From Dethiosulfovibrio russensis (GTDB lineage: Bacteria; Synergistota; Synergistia; Synergistales; Dethiosulfovibrionaceae): 64,000 nucleotides of DNA. The notes beneath the pieces are model-generated. The model was not told the DNA's origin and did not search any database. It saw only the letters and a program-made list of their open reading frames with translations. This document shows positions 7,683 to 18,127 of the stretch, one piece after another. The first letter of the stretch is position 1. Every line of letters begins with the position of its first letter. A program made the translations under genes and the position numbers. The DNA lies in assembly GCF_021568855.1 (NCBI RefSeq), contig NZ_JAKGUG010000002.1:248001-312000 (forward strand), written 5' to 3'.

Positions 7683-10496
7683 ATGACCTACAGAGATTGG
7701 TTCCCAAGCGGAAAAGGCGACTGGTTCGGACAGGGTGACGGAGGAGGGGAAGGCGAAGGAGGAAACATGCCTCCCAAGTTCAACTTTCCTCTGAACAAAA
7801 CCCTTACGATAACCCTGGTAATCCTGGGCCTCGGTCTGTTTTTGGTACAGGCCTCGGCGGGACTTCTGACCGATTACTACTGGTATCAAGCCCGAGGACT
7901 GACCTCGGTGTTCTGGATGAGGATACTGCCCCAATGGGCCCTCTTCGGGGTGGCCTTCGTCCTCTCGCTTATAGCTCTGTCCGGATCTCTGAGGCTCGCC
8001 AAAAAGAGAGCCGCCGATATTCCCCTTCCGGACGAGATCGCACGGATGCTGCCACTGAGGGCCCCCTTCGCCGGACTGATAATACTGGCGGCGGCGGTGC
8101 TGCTCGCCCTGATGTCGGCAAACGGCGTGAGGGACCAATGGGAGGTGGCGTTGAAGTTCATCAACGGAACCCCCTTCGGCACCTCGGACCCCATCTTCGG
8201 GAAGGACGTCGGCTTCTACGTCTTCACTCTGCCGTTTCTGAGACTGTTCCAGACCTGGCTGATGCAGCTGCTGTTCCTCTGTCTCGCAGGGGCGGCGGCC
8301 ATATACGTCCTAACCCTCCTTCCCAAGATACAGCTTGAGCGGCGGGCCGACGTACCAAAGCCGGTAAGGGCCCATCTACTGATACTTGCGGCAATGATGG
8401 CCCTTAACTGGTCCTTCGGATATTGGCTGGAGAGGTTCAATCTGCTCTACTCGCCCAGAGGGGTGGCTTTCGGTGCCAGCTACACCGACATACACGCCGA
8501 CCTGCTGGCCCTCAACGTCATGACCGCCCTGTCCGCCATAGTGGCGGTTCTTTTGGTCATAGGAATAGCCAGGAAAACCTGGAAATTCTCGGCGGCTGTG
8601 GTCGGAACCCTTTTCGTGGCAGGGTTCGTCCTCAGAGGCGTATACCCTAACATAATACAGAAATACGTGGTCGTGCCCAACGAGTTCACCAAGGAAAAAC
8701 CCTACATAGAGAACAACATAAAGGCCACCAACGAGGCCTACGACCTGAACGACCTCACCATAATGGAGGTGGAACCGGGAGAAAGGGTAACCGAAAAAAA
8801 CCTGGAGGCAGACCCAGACACACTGAGAAACGTACGTCTATGGGAGTACAGCCCTCTTCTCAGAAGCTACAAACAGCTTCAGGAGATAAGGAGCTACTAC
8901 GACTTCCTCAACGCCGACATAGACCGCTATTCGGTTGACGGCCGAATAAGACAGGTGATGATAGCCGCCAGGGAGATCAACCTGAGGGAACTTCAAAACC
9001 CGACCTGGACAAACACCAAGCTGGAGTTCACCCACGGCTACGGAATCGTCATGAACCCGGTCAACGAGGTCAGCGTAAGCGGCCAGCCCATATTGTGGGT
9101 GAAGGACCTTCCTCCGGCGATGTCCATCCCCCTGTCCATAGATAGACCTCAGATATATTACGGGGAGACTCCGGAGAATTACGCCTTCGTCAACACCACG
9201 GTAGAGGAGTTCGACTATCCTATGGGAAACGCCAACGCCAGGACCGTATATAGCGGTCTGGGAGGGGTGCCTATGGGATCGATGTGGAGAAGGCTCATCT
9301 ACGCCCTCGATTTCAACGATTCGAAGATAATATTCTCCAACGTCTTCACACCGGACAGCAAGATTATGTACAAGAGAAACATCCAGGGAAGGCTGAGAGA
9401 GGTGGCTCCGTTCCTGATGTACGACGGAGATCCCTATATGGCGGTTATAGACGGCAGGCTTCTCTGGATACAGGACTGCTACACCGCCACAGCGGACTAT
9501 CCCTACTCCGAACCGGTACTGATAGGAACCGGAAGAGGGCGGTCCAGGATCAACTACATAAGAAACAGCGTCAAGGCCACTGTGGACGCCTACGACGGCA
9601 CCATGACCTTCTACGTGATGAACGAGAACGACCCCCTTATAGATACCTGGAGAAAGATATTCCCCGACCTCTTCACCGACGGATCGAAGATGCCAGCGGA
9701 GGTAAAAGAACACATCAGGTACCCCAAGGGGCTCTTCTCAATACAGAGCGAGATATACAGGACATACCACATGAAAAACCCCAACACCTTCTACAACAAG
9801 GAGGACGTCTGGGAGACCATGAGGGACGGCGACGACAGGACGACGATGGACTCGTATTACCTAATGATGAAACTTGCGGGAGAGCAGGAGACCGAGTTCG
9901 CTATAATATCCCCCTTCATGCCTGTGGGGAAGAATAACCTCATAGCCTGGCTGGCAGGAAGGTCCGACGGAGATAACTACGGGGAGCTCTTGGTCTACAA
10001 GTTCCCGAAACAGAAGTTGATCTACGGACCGACCCAGGTAAATGCCCTGGTGGACCAGACCCCGGAGATATCGGCTCAGCTCTCCCTCTGGACCCAGAGG
10101 GGATCGGACGTCATAAGGGGTAACATGCTGGTCATACCGATAGACAACTCTCTTCTCTACGTCCAGCCACTGTACCTGAAGGCAGATAGGGGAGACCTGC
10201 CGGAACTCAAAAGGGTAATAGTCTCCACCGGCGGCAGAGTCGCTTGGGCAGAGGACTTCGGAACAGCCCTGTCCAAGCTGCTGGGACTCTCCGCCCCGCC
10301 CGAGATGATTCCATCCCTCAAAACTGAGACGGGAGTGGGTATGGACATACACCAACTGGCCGAAAGGGCCCAGGAAGCCTGGGAGGAATCCCAGAAGGCC
10401 CTTCAAGGAGGGGACTGGTCGTCCTACGGAGATTGGATGAAAGAGCTTGAAAAGGCCATAAGGCAGATGACCGACATGGCCGATACAGCCGAGTAG
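7683..10496 (+). CDS. UPF0182 family large membrane protein
   Basis: A 937-residue protein of the UPF0182/COG1615 family, whose function is unknown. About seven hydrophobic segments fill residues 35-310; a long soluble part follows with the family's recurring aromatic and Asn-Asp-rich blocks, such as NENDPLIDTWRKIFPDLF. The start at 7683 gives a Gly-rich 28-residue leader. An ATG at 7767 has a stronger AAGGAGG site and may be the true start. It follows sdaAA by 18 bases, but no functional link is known. Confidence 0.85.
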   Translation: MTYRDWFPSGKGDWFGQGDGGGEGEGGNMPPKFNFPLNKTLTITLVILGLGLFLVQASAGLLTDYYWYQARGLTSVFWMRILPQWALFGVAFVLSLIALSGSLRLAKKRAADIPLPDEIARMLPLRAPFAGLIILAAAVLLALMSANGVRDQWEVALKFINGTPFGTSDPIFGKDVGFYVFTLPFLRLFQTWLMQLLFLCLAGAAAIYVLTLLPKIQLERRADVPKPVRAHLLILAAMMALNWSFGYWLERFNLLYSPRGVAFGASYTDIHADLLALNVMTALSAIVAVLLVIGIARKTWKFSAAVVGTLFVAGFVLRGVYPNIIQKYVVVPNEFTKEKPYIENNIKATNEAYDLNDLTIMEVEPGERVTEKNLEADPDTLRNVRLWEYSPLLRSYKQLQEIRSYYDFLNADIDRYSVDGRIRQVMIAAREINLRELQNPTWTNTKLEFTHGYGIVMNPVNEVSVSGQPILWVKDLPPAMSIPLSIDRPQIYYGETPENYAFVNTTVEEFDYPMGNANARTVYSGLGGVPMGSMWRRLIYALDFNDSKIIFSNVFTPDSKIMYKRNIQGRLREVAPFLMYDGDPYMAVIDGRLLWIQDCYTATADYPYSEPVLIGTGRGRSRINYIRNSVKATVDAYDGTMTFYVMNENDPLIDTWRKIFPDLFTDGSKMPAEVKEHIRYPKGLFSIQSEIYRTYHMKNPNTFYNKEDVWETMRDGDDRTTMDSYYLMMKLAGEQETEFAIISPFMPVGKNNLIAWLAGRSDGDNYGELLVYKFPKQKLIYGPTQVNALVDQTPEISAQLSLWTQRGSDVIRGNMLVIPIDNSLLYVQPLYLKADRGDLPELKRVIVSTGGRVAWAEDFGTALSKLLGLSAPPEMIPSLKTETGVGMDIHQLAERAQEAWEESQKALQGGDWSSYGDWMKELEKAIRQMTDMADTAE

Positions 10497-10608
10497 AAAC
10501 GGTAAAGGATATTTTAGGCAAATAACTTTCGGCAGCCCCTTGAGAAAAAGTTCGAAAGAGGGTATGCTGTTCGAGGTAGATCAAGTTTTTCTCCATACCA
10601 ACAACCTC

Positions 10609-10658
10609 CAGACCGACGACGGCGGACCATATGGTCCGCCGTCGTCGGTCTGTTTTTT
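10609..10658 (+). terminator. Strong terminator after the UPF0182 gene
   Basis: A 22-bp perfect stem followed at once by six T on the plus strand. It is 110 bases after the UPF0182 stop. The stretch 10497-10608 holds no visible gene but could be a long 3' UTR or a short RNA. Confidence 0.85.
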
Positions 10659-10669
10659 AGAGATGCCCT

Positions 10670-11875
10670 CTAGGCTTTCGATACCGCTTCCGCCATGTTG
10701 GCCCCCAGCTTATGAGCCTCCTCCAGGTCCTTACGATCGGGACGGCTCAATACCTCCACCTCCGGCTCCACCTTGGTCCAGCAGCTCTGCTCGGCGAAGG
10801 CCCTCATAGGCTTCATCGCGGCACCCTTGCTCCAGGTATAGGAGCCGCATATTCCTACGAAACGGCCGGATACCTTTTTGCCCTCCACTATGTCCATGAA
10901 GTGCTTTATCTTAGGGAACACACCTCCGTTGTAGCTGCACCCCACGAGGATCAACCCCCTGCACCGCCACAGATCCCTGACCAGCTCGGAAAGATCCGCC
11001 GTGGCGGAGTTTCTGACGGTAACGTCGGTGATGCCTCCGGAGTGAACTCCCTCGGCCACCGCCTCGGCAAGCCGGGCGGTGTTGCCGTACATGGATCCGT
11101 AGACCACCAACACCGCCCGGTCCGTCTCGTTCCGGGCCATTTTTTCGTAGAAGTCTATTATATAGTCCGGGTCTTTCCTGTAGACCGGTCCATGAGAGGG
11201 ACACACTATGGCTATATCCAGCTTCATGTCCCTTATCTTGTTCAGTGCCTTCATCACGAAGGACGAGTATTTGCCCACTATGTTGGCGTAGTAGCGATAG
11301 GTTTCGTCCCTGTAGGAGTCGAGCTCCAACTGGTCGTCGAACACCCCTCCGTCCAGAGCTCCGAAGCTGCCGAAGGCGTCGCAGGAGAAAAGAGCCTTGG
11401 TGGATGTATCGTAGCTCACCATGGTTTCCGGCCAGTGGACCATGGGGATGAGGGCGAAGGTCAGCTTATGGTCTCCCAGGTCCAGAACGTCTCCGTCCTT
11501 CACCTCCAGGAAGTTGGGCAGAGGCCCGTAGAACTGGGTCAAGAACTTCAGGGTCTTGTCGTTTCCGACCACAGTTATGTCCGGGAAAGCCTGGACCATG
11601 ACCTCCACCGCCCCGGAGTGGTCCGGTTCAACGTGGTTGACTATCATGTAGTCTACTGTCCTGTCCGGACCGAGGATTGCCTTGAGATTCTCCACGTACT
11701 GAGGATAGAAATCGGCCTTGACCCCGTCGATGACCGCCACCTTCTCGTCCGCCACCATGTAGGAGTTATAGGATATCCCCCGATTTAGAGGCCATAGGGC
11801 CTCGAAAAGATCGGTGGTCCTGTCGTTGACCCCGACCCACCAGGTTTTATCGGCTATCTGAACAGGTCCCTTCAT
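10670..11875 (-). CDS. fprA: Flavodiiron protein (A-type flavoprotein, FprA)
   Basis: Reduces oxygen to water (or NO to N2O) and protects anaerobes. The N-terminal metallo-beta-lactamase fold carries HVEPDH (H81, E83, D85, H86), later VHWPE, CDAFGSFG and PSHGP ligands; the C-terminal flavodoxin domain begins at VYGSMYGNTA near 258. There is no rubredoxin extension. The start is the ATG at 11875 after GGGAGG; a longer frame would overlap the chemoreceptor stop. It lies downstream of the chemoreceptor gene on the same strand, 26 bases away. Confidence 0.93.
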   Translation of the reverse strand: MKGPVQIADKTWWVGVNDRTTDLFEALWPLNRGISYNSYMVADEKVAVIDGVKADFYPQYVENLKAILGPDRTVDYMIVNHVEPDHSGAVEVMVQAFPDITVVGNDKTLKFLTQFYGPLPNFLEVKDGDVLDLGDHKLTFALIPMVHWPETMVSYDTSTKALFSCDAFGSFGALDGGVFDDQLELDSYRDETYRYYANIVGKYSSFVMKALNKIRDMKLDIAIVCPSHGPVYRKDPDYIIDFYEKMARNETDRAVLVVYGSMYGNTARLAEAVAEGVHSGGITDVTVRNSATADLSELVRDLWRCRGLILVGCSYNGGVFPKIKHFMDIVEGKKVSGRFVGICGSYTWSKGAAMKPMRAFAEQSCWTKVEPEVEVLSRPDRKDLEEAHKLGANMAEAVSKA

Positions 11876-11901
11876 TCCGCATCGCCTCCCTAATTTTTTA
11901 A

Positions 11902-14028
11902 TCAACTCTCGACGGGCCTGAGTCCGCCGTCCCTATCGACGGTAAACTTTTCTACTATGGACTGGAGGTGCTCCATCGACTCGGCCAGAGACTCGGCTTC
12001 CTCGGCCACCCTCTCCGCCGCCTTGGTGGTCCTTTCCGTGGCGTCCTGAATGGAGTTCATCGACTCGACCGATTCCATGGTGGAGTCTGTGACCGACTGT
12101 ATGGCGGAGGTCATCTCCTCGCTGGAGGCGGCCTGTTCCTCCGCTACCGCCGCGAGGTTCTGTATGGCCTCGTTGACGTTCTTCATCTGGGACATGGCCT
12201 TCTGAAGCTGTTCCTCGGCTTCCTTGGCCTCTTTCACAGCCTCGGACAGAATCGAACCGGTGTTCTCCGTCGCATAGATGGACCTCTTGGAGGTCTCCTG
12301 AAGTCCTTCTATGAGGTCGCCTATCTCCTTGGCAGACGCTCCGGATTCTTCCGCCAGCTTGCGGACCTCCTCCGCTACGACCGCGAATCCCCTTCCGGCG
12401 TCTCCGGCCCTGGCGGCCTCTATGGCGGCGTTGAGGGCCAACAGGTTCGTCTGGTCCGCTATGCCGGTGATGGTGGCCACGAATCCCGATATGGACTCGA
12501 CCGCCTCGGCAAGCTCTCTGATGTTATCTATGCTGCGGGAGGACTGATCTCCGGCCTTCTCCATCCTGTCTATGGTGTGAAGCACCTTCTTCACGGCGTT
12601 TTCAGTCTCGGATATGCCCTTCTCCGAGGCCTCGGCCCCGCTGGAGGCGTCCTGTGCGGACTGCTGGGCCCCGGAGGCCACCTCCTCGACCGAGGCGTTG
12701 CTCTCCTGAAGAGCCGCCGAGTTACCCTCGGCTATGGTGAGCATCCTCTCCAGGGAGGTATTTACCTCCTCCATGGAGGAGGTGACCTGCTGTATCATGG
12801 AGGACATGGCCTCGGAACGCCGTGCCGTGGCCTCTGTCTGGTCCACCACGTTCTTGATCGTGCCCCTCATGCTCTCTGCCATGCCGGCCATGGCGTGAGC
12901 CAGCTGGACCACCTCGTCTCGACCCTTTATTATTATATCCTCCCTGCGGAAGGTCAGGTCTCCGTCCTCGATCCTTTTGGCCACACCGAGCATCCTCTTG
13001 AGAGGAGCGGTGATGCTCCTGGAGAGGAGGATCGTCAAGACCACGGCCAGTACCAATATTACCAGAGAGGATATACCTACCGCCGAGGCGAGTCCCTTTA
13101 GGTTCGCCAATGCCTCGGAAACGGGAGCGGAGGCCACCACCACCAGTCCGTTGGACAGTGTATCGAAGGCCACAAGTCTGTCCGTTCCTCCGAAAAAGAT
13201 GGTATTTATACCTCTTTTATTCTCCATCATGGTCCTGTACATGGGGGCTATCTCGCCCTGGTCCACGTCGGCCATGACCGGTCCGTCTATGGTCAAGGTT
13301 GGATGGGATAGAAAACGTCCATCGTCGTCTATCATGTAGACGTAACCTGTATCCAGGACCTTCCTGCTCTTTAGGGCATCATCTATAAAAGAGAAATCCA
13401 GAGACATCCCTATGACTGCGACCTTCTTGCCGTTCATCTCGACGGCCATATCGTAGTCGATCCTCTTCTCTCCGTTCTCGTCCACGTAGACCTCGGACCA
13501 GACGGGGTTGTCGGACCCGATAGCGGAACGGAACCATTTGGTTTTTTCGTCGGAGGGGTTCTTAAGATCCTCTAACGTGAAGTTCTGATCCATCACGGGC
13601 TGGAGAACGCCGTCTTTTTTGGTAAACCACACTTTCTGGACCGACGTAAGGTCCGGAAATACCTCGGGGTTGAACACTATGTAGATGTCCCTGACCTCGT
13701 CTATCTGCTCGGCCAGACGCCCCACGAAAGAGGTGTTCTGAGAGGCGAACTGATAGAAATAGATCTCCCCGCTCATGGAGGCCAGATCGACGTTGAAGGT
13801 CGAGAGGATGGCCGCCTTAAGGGCCAGAAGCTCGCCGTTGAACTCGTTGAACTTGCCCTCTATGAACTCGCCGTTTTTCAAGACTACCTCCTGACAGTAG
13901 TCCTCCGAGGAGCTCACCAGTGCCACCTTGCTTCTCCAATAAGACAGACCTGCCACAAGGGACGTCGTTCCCAACAGCAGGACCACCACGAACACGGTGA
14001 TCTTGGTCCCTATAGTTTTGAAACCCAT
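11902..14028 (-). CDS. Methyl-accepting chemotaxis protein with dCache-type sensor
   Basis: Transmembrane chemoreceptor of 708 residues. Segments: TM1 at about 8-28, a periplasmic sensor to about 300 with dCache character ([37 protein letters not shown]), TM2, HAMP, then the cytoplasmic signalling coiled coil with the conserved tip [14 protein letters not shown]. The start at 14028 has a GGAG site; the frame is open 68 codons more, but that runs into the structured repeat and is not coding. Dication or small-ligand sensing cannot be decided. Confidence 0.93.
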   Translation of the reverse strand: MGFKTIGTKITVFVVVLLLGTTSLVAGLSYWRSKVALVSSSEDYCQEVVLKNGEFIEGKFNEFNGELLALKAAILSTFNVDLASMSGEIYFYQFASQNTSFVGRLAEQIDEVRDIYIVFNPEVFPDLTSVQKVWFTKKDGVLQPVMDQNFTLEDLKNPSDEKTKWFRSAIGSDNPVWSEVYVDENGEKRIDYDMAVEMNGKKVAVIGMSLDFSFIDDALKSRKVLDTGYVYMIDDDGRFLSHPTLTIDGPVMADVDQGEIAPMYRTMMENKRGINTIFFGGTDRLVAFDTLSNGLVVVASAPVSEALANLKGLASAVGISSLVILVLAVVLTILLSRSITAPLKRMLGVAKRIEDGDLTFRREDIIIKGRDEVVQLAHAMAGMAESMRGTIKNVVDQTEATARRSEAMSSMIQQVTSSMEEVNTSLERMLTIAEGNSAALQESNASVEEVASGAQQSAQDASSGAEASEKGISETENAVKKVLHTIDRMEKAGDQSSRSIDNIRELAEAVESISGFVATITGIADQTNLLALNAAIEAARAGDAGRGFAVVAEEVRKLAEESGASAKEIGDLIEGLQETSKRSIYATENTGSILSEAVKEAKEAEEQLQKAMSQMKNVNEAIQNLAAVAEEQAASSEEMTSAIQSVTDSTMESVESMNSIQDATERTTKAAERVAEEAESLAESMEHLQSIVEKFTVDRDGGLRPVES

Positions 14029-14140
14029 AATTCGATCTCCCTCCGTAAAACTCAGTTTGGATCCAGTGTAACACATAGGATTACTGCCTTGTATATTCCG
14101 TCTACCTAAGGAAACCTCTAAAAACTCATGTTCGAGTTTC

Positions 14141-14336
14141 CTCTTAGATATCGTTTCGGCGAAGCCCGTTCGAGCCCGTATTCCCGACCTGCCGTCGTGT
14201 AGTACGGATGGGGCGACAGGACGTCGCCCCAAGCCGAGGGGGCACAGGACGTGCCCTCCAAGGCGGTCCGTACGAAACAGGCAGGTCGGGAATACGTTTG
14301 GGCGAGACAGGGCGGAGCCGAAACGACCTCTACGAG
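14141..14336 (+). repeat. Structured interspersed repeat, copy A
   Basis: A 196-base element that folds into nested helices. P1 is the outer stem (14141-14160 with 14317-14336, the most decayed of the three copies). P2 is GTATTCCCGACC at 14178 with its complement at 14284. P3 is GTACGGA at 14202 with TCCGTAC at 14267. Two hairpins P4 (14210-14230) and P5 (14236-14258) both have the loop AGGAC. Similarity to copy B continues into flanks (about 14110-14360) as inverted AACCTCTAAAAA-type ends. It fills the divergent gap between the chemoreceptor and the transglycosylase (14029-14448), where no gene is seen. Confidence 0.85.
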
Positions 14337-14448
14337 AATTGGCATTTTTAGATATGCCCTATTTGATTCCATCCAGTTTCGTCATGTATAATTTTAAAAG
14401 ATAACGACAACTATCAACTATGCGGCACGATCTCGGGGTGGTAACAGA

Positions 14449-15138
14449 ATGGACAAAAAGATTAAAAGGAGCTTATCGATGCTGTTTATAGCGGCGTCGA
14501 TAGTGGTCGTAGTCCTATCCCTGTTGAAGCTCGAGCTTCAGGGAGAGTTCTTGGAAGTAGACATATCCGATAGCTTCGCACGGCCCGCCTCCGCATTAGA
14601 GGACACAAGGGCAGAAACCCCGTCCATCCCGGGCTCAAATATACTCAGAGAATCCGCCACAGCCTGTCGGACCATAGCGCTGTCCGCCGCCGAGGAATCT
14701 ACGGCTCTGGCATCCTATATAGTCTCTCAGAACAGTAGGATTTCCCCTTCCGTGGCTATGGAGGAGGCCGTAGCCTTCCTCAGATACAGCAGCCTTTACG
14801 GTGTGCCTCTGGATATAGCGGTAGCGGTGGCAAACACGGAGAGCCATTTCAAGCCTCAGGCCAAGAGCTCCCACGGTTCCCTGGGAGTTATGCAGGTTAC
14901 CTGGAGGGTACACAAAGACCTGCTATCGCCCTACGGATTCAACTCCGCCGACGACCTCCACGATCCATCCCTTGGAATAAAGGCGGGGTGTATACTGTTG
15001 TCCAGATATATCCAGTCAAACAGCGATCTCAAGACCGCCCTGGGAAGATATTACGGCGGCTCTCCCGAGGTATACTGGAGAAGGATATCCAGAAACCTCC
15101 GCAGGTACAGAAAGTTCGAGGAAAACCGCCGAAAATAG
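14449..15138 (+). CDS. Membrane-anchored lytic transglycosylase (SLT domain)
   Basis: Cuts peptidoglycan glycan strands. Residues 10-28 form a single N-terminal membrane anchor; the SLT domain covers about 115-215 with catalytic Glu in VANTESHF and the following GSLGVMQVTW and GIKAGC..LSRY motifs. At 229 residues it is a small MltC/Slt-type enzyme. It stands alone and converges on panF with a gap of 6 bases. Confidence 0.88.
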   Translation: MDKKIKRSLSMLFIAASIVVVVLSLLKLELQGEFLEVDISDSFARPASALEDTRAETPSIPGSNILRESATACRTIALSAAEESTALASYIVSQNSRISPSVAMEEAVAFLRYSSLYGVPLDIAVAVANTESHFKPQAKSSHGSLGVMQVTWRVHKDLLSPYGFNSADDLHDPSLGIKAGCILLSRYIQSNSDLKTALGRYYGGSPEVYWRRISRNLRRYRKFEENRRK

Positions 15139-15144
15139 ACCGTA

Positions 15145-16623
15145 TCACTCCATCCAGAACAGATCGATAACCGAATCATCCGGCCTCTTCGACCATAGAC
15201 TGACCAGGACGAAGGCTACCAGACCTACTAGCAATGTCGGTATTATGACGTTCATGCCCATGAAGTTTTTCATGGTGGAGGCCATCGTTATGTAGGTAAA
15301 TACCCCTGTAACCATCGAGGCCAGAGCTCCCTTTCCGTTAGCCCTTTTCCAGTAGAGTCCCAAAACCAGAGGCCACAGAAAGGCTGCCTGCATTCCCCCG
15401 AAGGCGAAGATATTTATCCACACTATAAGCTCAGGAGGCCTGAAAGCCGCCAGCAAGACCACCGTTCCTATCATGGCAGTGGCAGCAAGGCTCATTATGC
15501 GGACCTTTTTTATTCCTCTTTCGGAGCTCACCGATTCGGGAGAGACGTAGTTCACGTATATGTCCTTCACTATGGTGGCAGAGGCCAGTATAAGCTGGGA
15601 GTCTATCGTCGACATGACTCCCGCCAGAGGTCCTGCCAGGAATATCCCAGCCACCACAGGAGGCAGTACCTTCAGAGACAATATAGGCATTATAGTATCT
15701 CCAACCTCTATCCCCGGCACCACGGCCCGACCGAGGGCCCCGCAGAGGTGCATCCCCAGCATTACGAAGGCCAAGACGAAGGTCCCTATCACCATGGCCC
15801 CGTGCATGGATCTCGAATCCCTGTAGCCCATACATCTTACGGCAGTGTGAGGCAGACCGACCACTCCGAGACAGACCAGAACCCAAAAGGAAAGTATGAA
15901 GGGCTTGGATATGAATCCATCCGGCCCGTGAGGGGTTATAAGATCAGGATTTATGTCCCTTAAAGTAGCTACGACGTTCTCCATTCCTCCCCCCATGGAG
16001 ACTATGCCGAAGAGCAAAGCCGTGGTTCCTACTATCATGACCACTCCCTGGAGAGCGTCGGTCAATGCCACCGCCCTAAAGCCACCAACCGTTGTATATG
16101 CTATTACCGTAACGGCAAATATAGCCAGTCCTGTGTTGTAGGACAGACCGGTCATTCCCTGGAAGAGCCTGGCCCCCCCTATGAACTGGGCGGTCATGGC
16201 CGCCACGAAAAAAGCCAGCAAACTGACCGATCCTGCTATAACCACAGCTGGGCTCTCGTATCTGGCCCTGAAAACGTCGTTGACCGTGACAGCCCCTATT
16301 CTCCTGGCGACTATGGCGAACTTTTTTCCCAGAACTCCAAGGGTCAGCCAGGCTGTAGGGACCTGGATCATGGCTAAAAGCACCCAGCCGAGACCCATTT
16401 TATAGGCAACTCCCGGACCTCCTATGAAACTGCTTGCACTGGTATAGGTAGCCACCAACGTCATGGCCAGGACGAAGCCTCCCATTCCACGGCTCCCTAT
16501 AAAATACTCTTCCATAAAATCATCCGATCTCGACAGCCTCTTGTTGCAGTAGACCGCCATAACGTATATGCCTATTAAATAGAGGGCCACAGGGACGATC
16601 ACGGAGACGTTAATCCCTTCCAT
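15145..16623 (-). CDS. panF: Sodium/pantothenate symporter
   Basis: A sodium:solute symporter (SSF family) of 492 residues with about 13 membrane segments. The opening (VALYLIGIYVMAVYCNKR, then EEYFIGSRGMGG) and the block TYTSASSFIGGPG are typical of PanF. The assignment is strengthened by the upstream overlapping YhdT partner. panB, an enzyme of pantothenate synthesis, lies elsewhere in the window, so both uptake and synthesis seem present. Confidence 0.88.
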   Translation of the reverse strand: MEGINVSVIVPVALYLIGIYVMAVYCNKRLSRSDDFMEEYFIGSRGMGGFVLAMTLVATYTSASSFIGGPGVAYKMGLGWVLLAMIQVPTAWLTLGVLGKKFAIVARRIGAVTVNDVFRARYESPAVVIAGSVSLLAFFVAAMTAQFIGGARLFQGMTGLSYNTGLAIFAVTVIAYTTVGGFRAVALTDALQGVVMIVGTTALLFGIVSMGGGMENVVATLRDINPDLITPHGPDGFISKPFILSFWVLVCLGVVGLPHTAVRCMGYRDSRSMHGAMVIGTFVLAFVMLGMHLCGALGRAVVPGIEVGDTIMPILSLKVLPPVVAGIFLAGPLAGVMSTIDSQLILASATIVKDIYVNYVSPESVSSERGIKKVRIMSLAATAMIGTVVLLAAFRPPELIVWINIFAFGGMQAAFLWPLVLGLYWKRANGKGALASMVTGVFTYITMASTMKNFMGMNVIIPTLLVGLVAFVLVSLWSKRPDDSVIDLFWME

Positions 16624-16897
16624 CGTCTTCCTCCTTCGGAGATAGACTGACTTCCTTGAACAGGAGGTTAACCATGGCCCAGGCTATGAAGCAGAATAGA
16701 AAGGGCCCCAAAACACAGCTGAAGAAAAACCACCCTGGAAACCCCATAAAATAATGGTAGTTTTCCGGACCGGAATCGGTACCGTGATAGGCAAAACCAT
16801 ACCACCACATGAAGTAAAGAACGGTGAGGACCAGCGAACAGATAGCCTCGAAACGAGCCGTCTTGAACCTTCTATCCTCATGTTTCCCGGGAAACAT
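16610..16897 (-). CDS. yhdT: YhdT family membrane protein (PanF partner)
   Basis: A 95-residue DUF997/YhdT protein with two hydrophobic segments (about 22-40 and 55-82). It overlaps panF by 14 bases, the common yhdT-panF arrangement. The chosen ATG at 16897 lies in a parS-like palindrome, so the first six residues (MFPGKH) are dictated by that site; the conserved part begins at about residue 8. Confidence 0.82.
   Translation of the reverse strand: MFPGKHEDRRFKTARFEAICSLVLTVLYFMWWYGFAYHGTDSGPENYHYFMGFPGWFFFSCVLGPFLFCFIAWAMVNLLFKEVSLSPKEEDDGRD
16881..16896. promoter_or_regulatory. parS-like site 1
   Basis: TGTTTCCCGGGAAACA, part of an 18-bp perfect palindrome. It differs from the Bacillus parS TGTTTCACGTGAAACA only at the two central positions. 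It lies inside the 5' end of yhdT, 7.4 kb from dnaA. The same 16-mer recurs at 28906 and 30042. Confidence 0.8.
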
Positions 16898-16899
16898 AT

Positions 16900-17649
16900 C
16901 TATTTACCCCCTATTATCCAAAAAGGATCGTCCGGATCCTTGATCCTGTAGATTTTTCCCTTTACACGGTCCCAGCAATACGGTCCGTTGGATCTAGGGG
17001 TTCCCCAGTTATCGAGAAACTGCATTTCCTCGGACAGTGCCCTATCGAAGGATATATATCCCCTTACAGGCGACGCCGTGGGAAGATGTCCCCAGGTCCT
17101 TAAAGGACTCCAGTCGCCTACGAGGCCGATGGAGAAAGCTATTTCCTCTATAACAGGGGCCATCTCCTCCGGTGGGTTTACTATGTAGAGATATCTCCCT
17201 CTGGGAGAGGACGCCATGGACTCCAGAAGCAGTCCGGCCAGTCCCATACCGTCTTCCATATGGGGCAAACAGGTCAGAGCCACGTAAAATCCGTCCAGCG
17301 CCATCAATACACGAGGGATCTCCCGGGGCATAACGAACCCTGAGACTTCCTCCCATCTCGAAGGATCTCCATCAGGAAAAACCCTGTCTATTATCGCCAT
17401 TGCCGCAGAGCATCGGCTTCTTTCGTCTCCGGTCCACAGCATCCTCCAAAGACCGAGTTCATCCATATCTGGAGCCTCCGATACAAGCCTAGCCCTGAGA
17501 GGTCCGGCACTCTCCATAGCGGAGTTTCTGAAAAGCATGGACTCCACCATCTTGTCGAACCTATCTCCGTAATCTCCCTCGTAAGAGAAGGATATAGACG
17601 ACATAGACATAAAAAACAATACAAAAACGGAGAAAACAAAACGAATCAT
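16900..17649 (-). CDS. Exported protein of unknown function
   Basis: I do not recognise this 249-residue protein. It starts with a signal peptide (residues 1-22, very Phe/Val-rich, cut near SFSYEG). The rest is helical with several short HEAT-like stretches (LGLWRMLWTGDERSRCSAAMAIIDRVF, broken by loops) and a C-terminal Trp/Gly/Pro-rich part. It lies between dciA (4 bases upstream) and yhdT, on the same strand, probably in the same transcript. Confidence 0.7.
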   Translation of the reverse strand: MIRFVFSVFVLFFMSMSSISFSYEGDYGDRFDKMVESMLFRNSAMESAGPLRARLVSEAPDMDELGLWRMLWTGDERSRCSAAMAIIDRVFPDGDPSRWEEVSGFVMPREIPRVLMALDGFYVALTCLPHMEDGMGLAGLLLESMASSPRGRYLYIVNPPEEMAPVIEEIAFSIGLVGDWSPLRTWGHLPTASPVRGYISFDRALSEEMQFLDNWGTPRSNGPYCWDRVKGKIYRIKDPDDPFWIIGGK

Positions 17650-17653
17650 TATT

Positions 17654-18127
17654 CTATTCCTCCTTTTTAGGGAAACGCTTCATGTATGTGGCCATAAGTC
17701 TTGCCAGAGCCTCTGCTACGTCCTCCCTGTCTATTTTGTCGGACGTGTAGTTCAGGCATGCCTTCACCGATCTCTCCGATGGGATTACCCTGGCCGGCTC
17801 CGGCTCGGGGATCTCTCTCTTGGCCTCTATCCTGGCCACCACGGCCCTAACAGACTTGACCCCAAGATGCCATCTTTTCTCCACGGAGGAGGCCACAGTA
17901 CCTGCCTTCATCGATATCATCTTGGCCACCCCGGGGCTCTCGCAGGCCACCACCAAGGTTCCCCTGTCCAGACTTACCGGGCGACTTTTACGGCCGAGGA
18001 CGGTGCCCACTATGGAGGACCACTCTTTATCCACCTCCGATATTGACAGGGCAGTGGACAGCCCCGGAGGAAGTCTGCCGGAGAGCAGCCCCCTCAGGAG
18101 CTCGGGACGGGATCTACGCCGCGCCAT
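17654..18127 (-). CDS. dciA: DUF721 / DciA-like helicase-associated protein
   Basis: A 157-residue DUF721 protein. The family includes DciA, which helps load the replicative helicase DnaB in bacteria lacking DnaC or DnaI. The central strand pattern (SSIVGTVLGRKSRPVSLDRGTL, then VVACESPG) is the DUF721 KH-like core. Its position, overlapping the 3' end of mnmG by 14 bases and lying in the recF-dnaN-dnaA cluster, supports a replication role. The C-terminal third is specific to this lineage. Confidence 0.75.
   Translation of the reverse strand: MARRRSRPELLRGLLSGRLPPGLSTALSISEVDKEWSSIVGTVLGRKSRPVSLDRGTLVVACESPGVAKMISMKAGTVASSVEKRWHLGVKSVRAVVARIEAKREIPEPEPARVIPSERSVKACLNYTSDKIDREDVAEALARLMATYMKRFPKKEE

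Noticed and set aside
10497-10608. Small RNA gene between the UPF0182 gene and its terminator
   Set aside because: Short imperfect pairings only and no promoter seen; a 3' UTR explains it as well.
14141-14336. Insertion sequence or gene for the structured repeat
   Set aside because: No open frame conserved among copies and far too short for a transposase; retained as a non-coding repeat.
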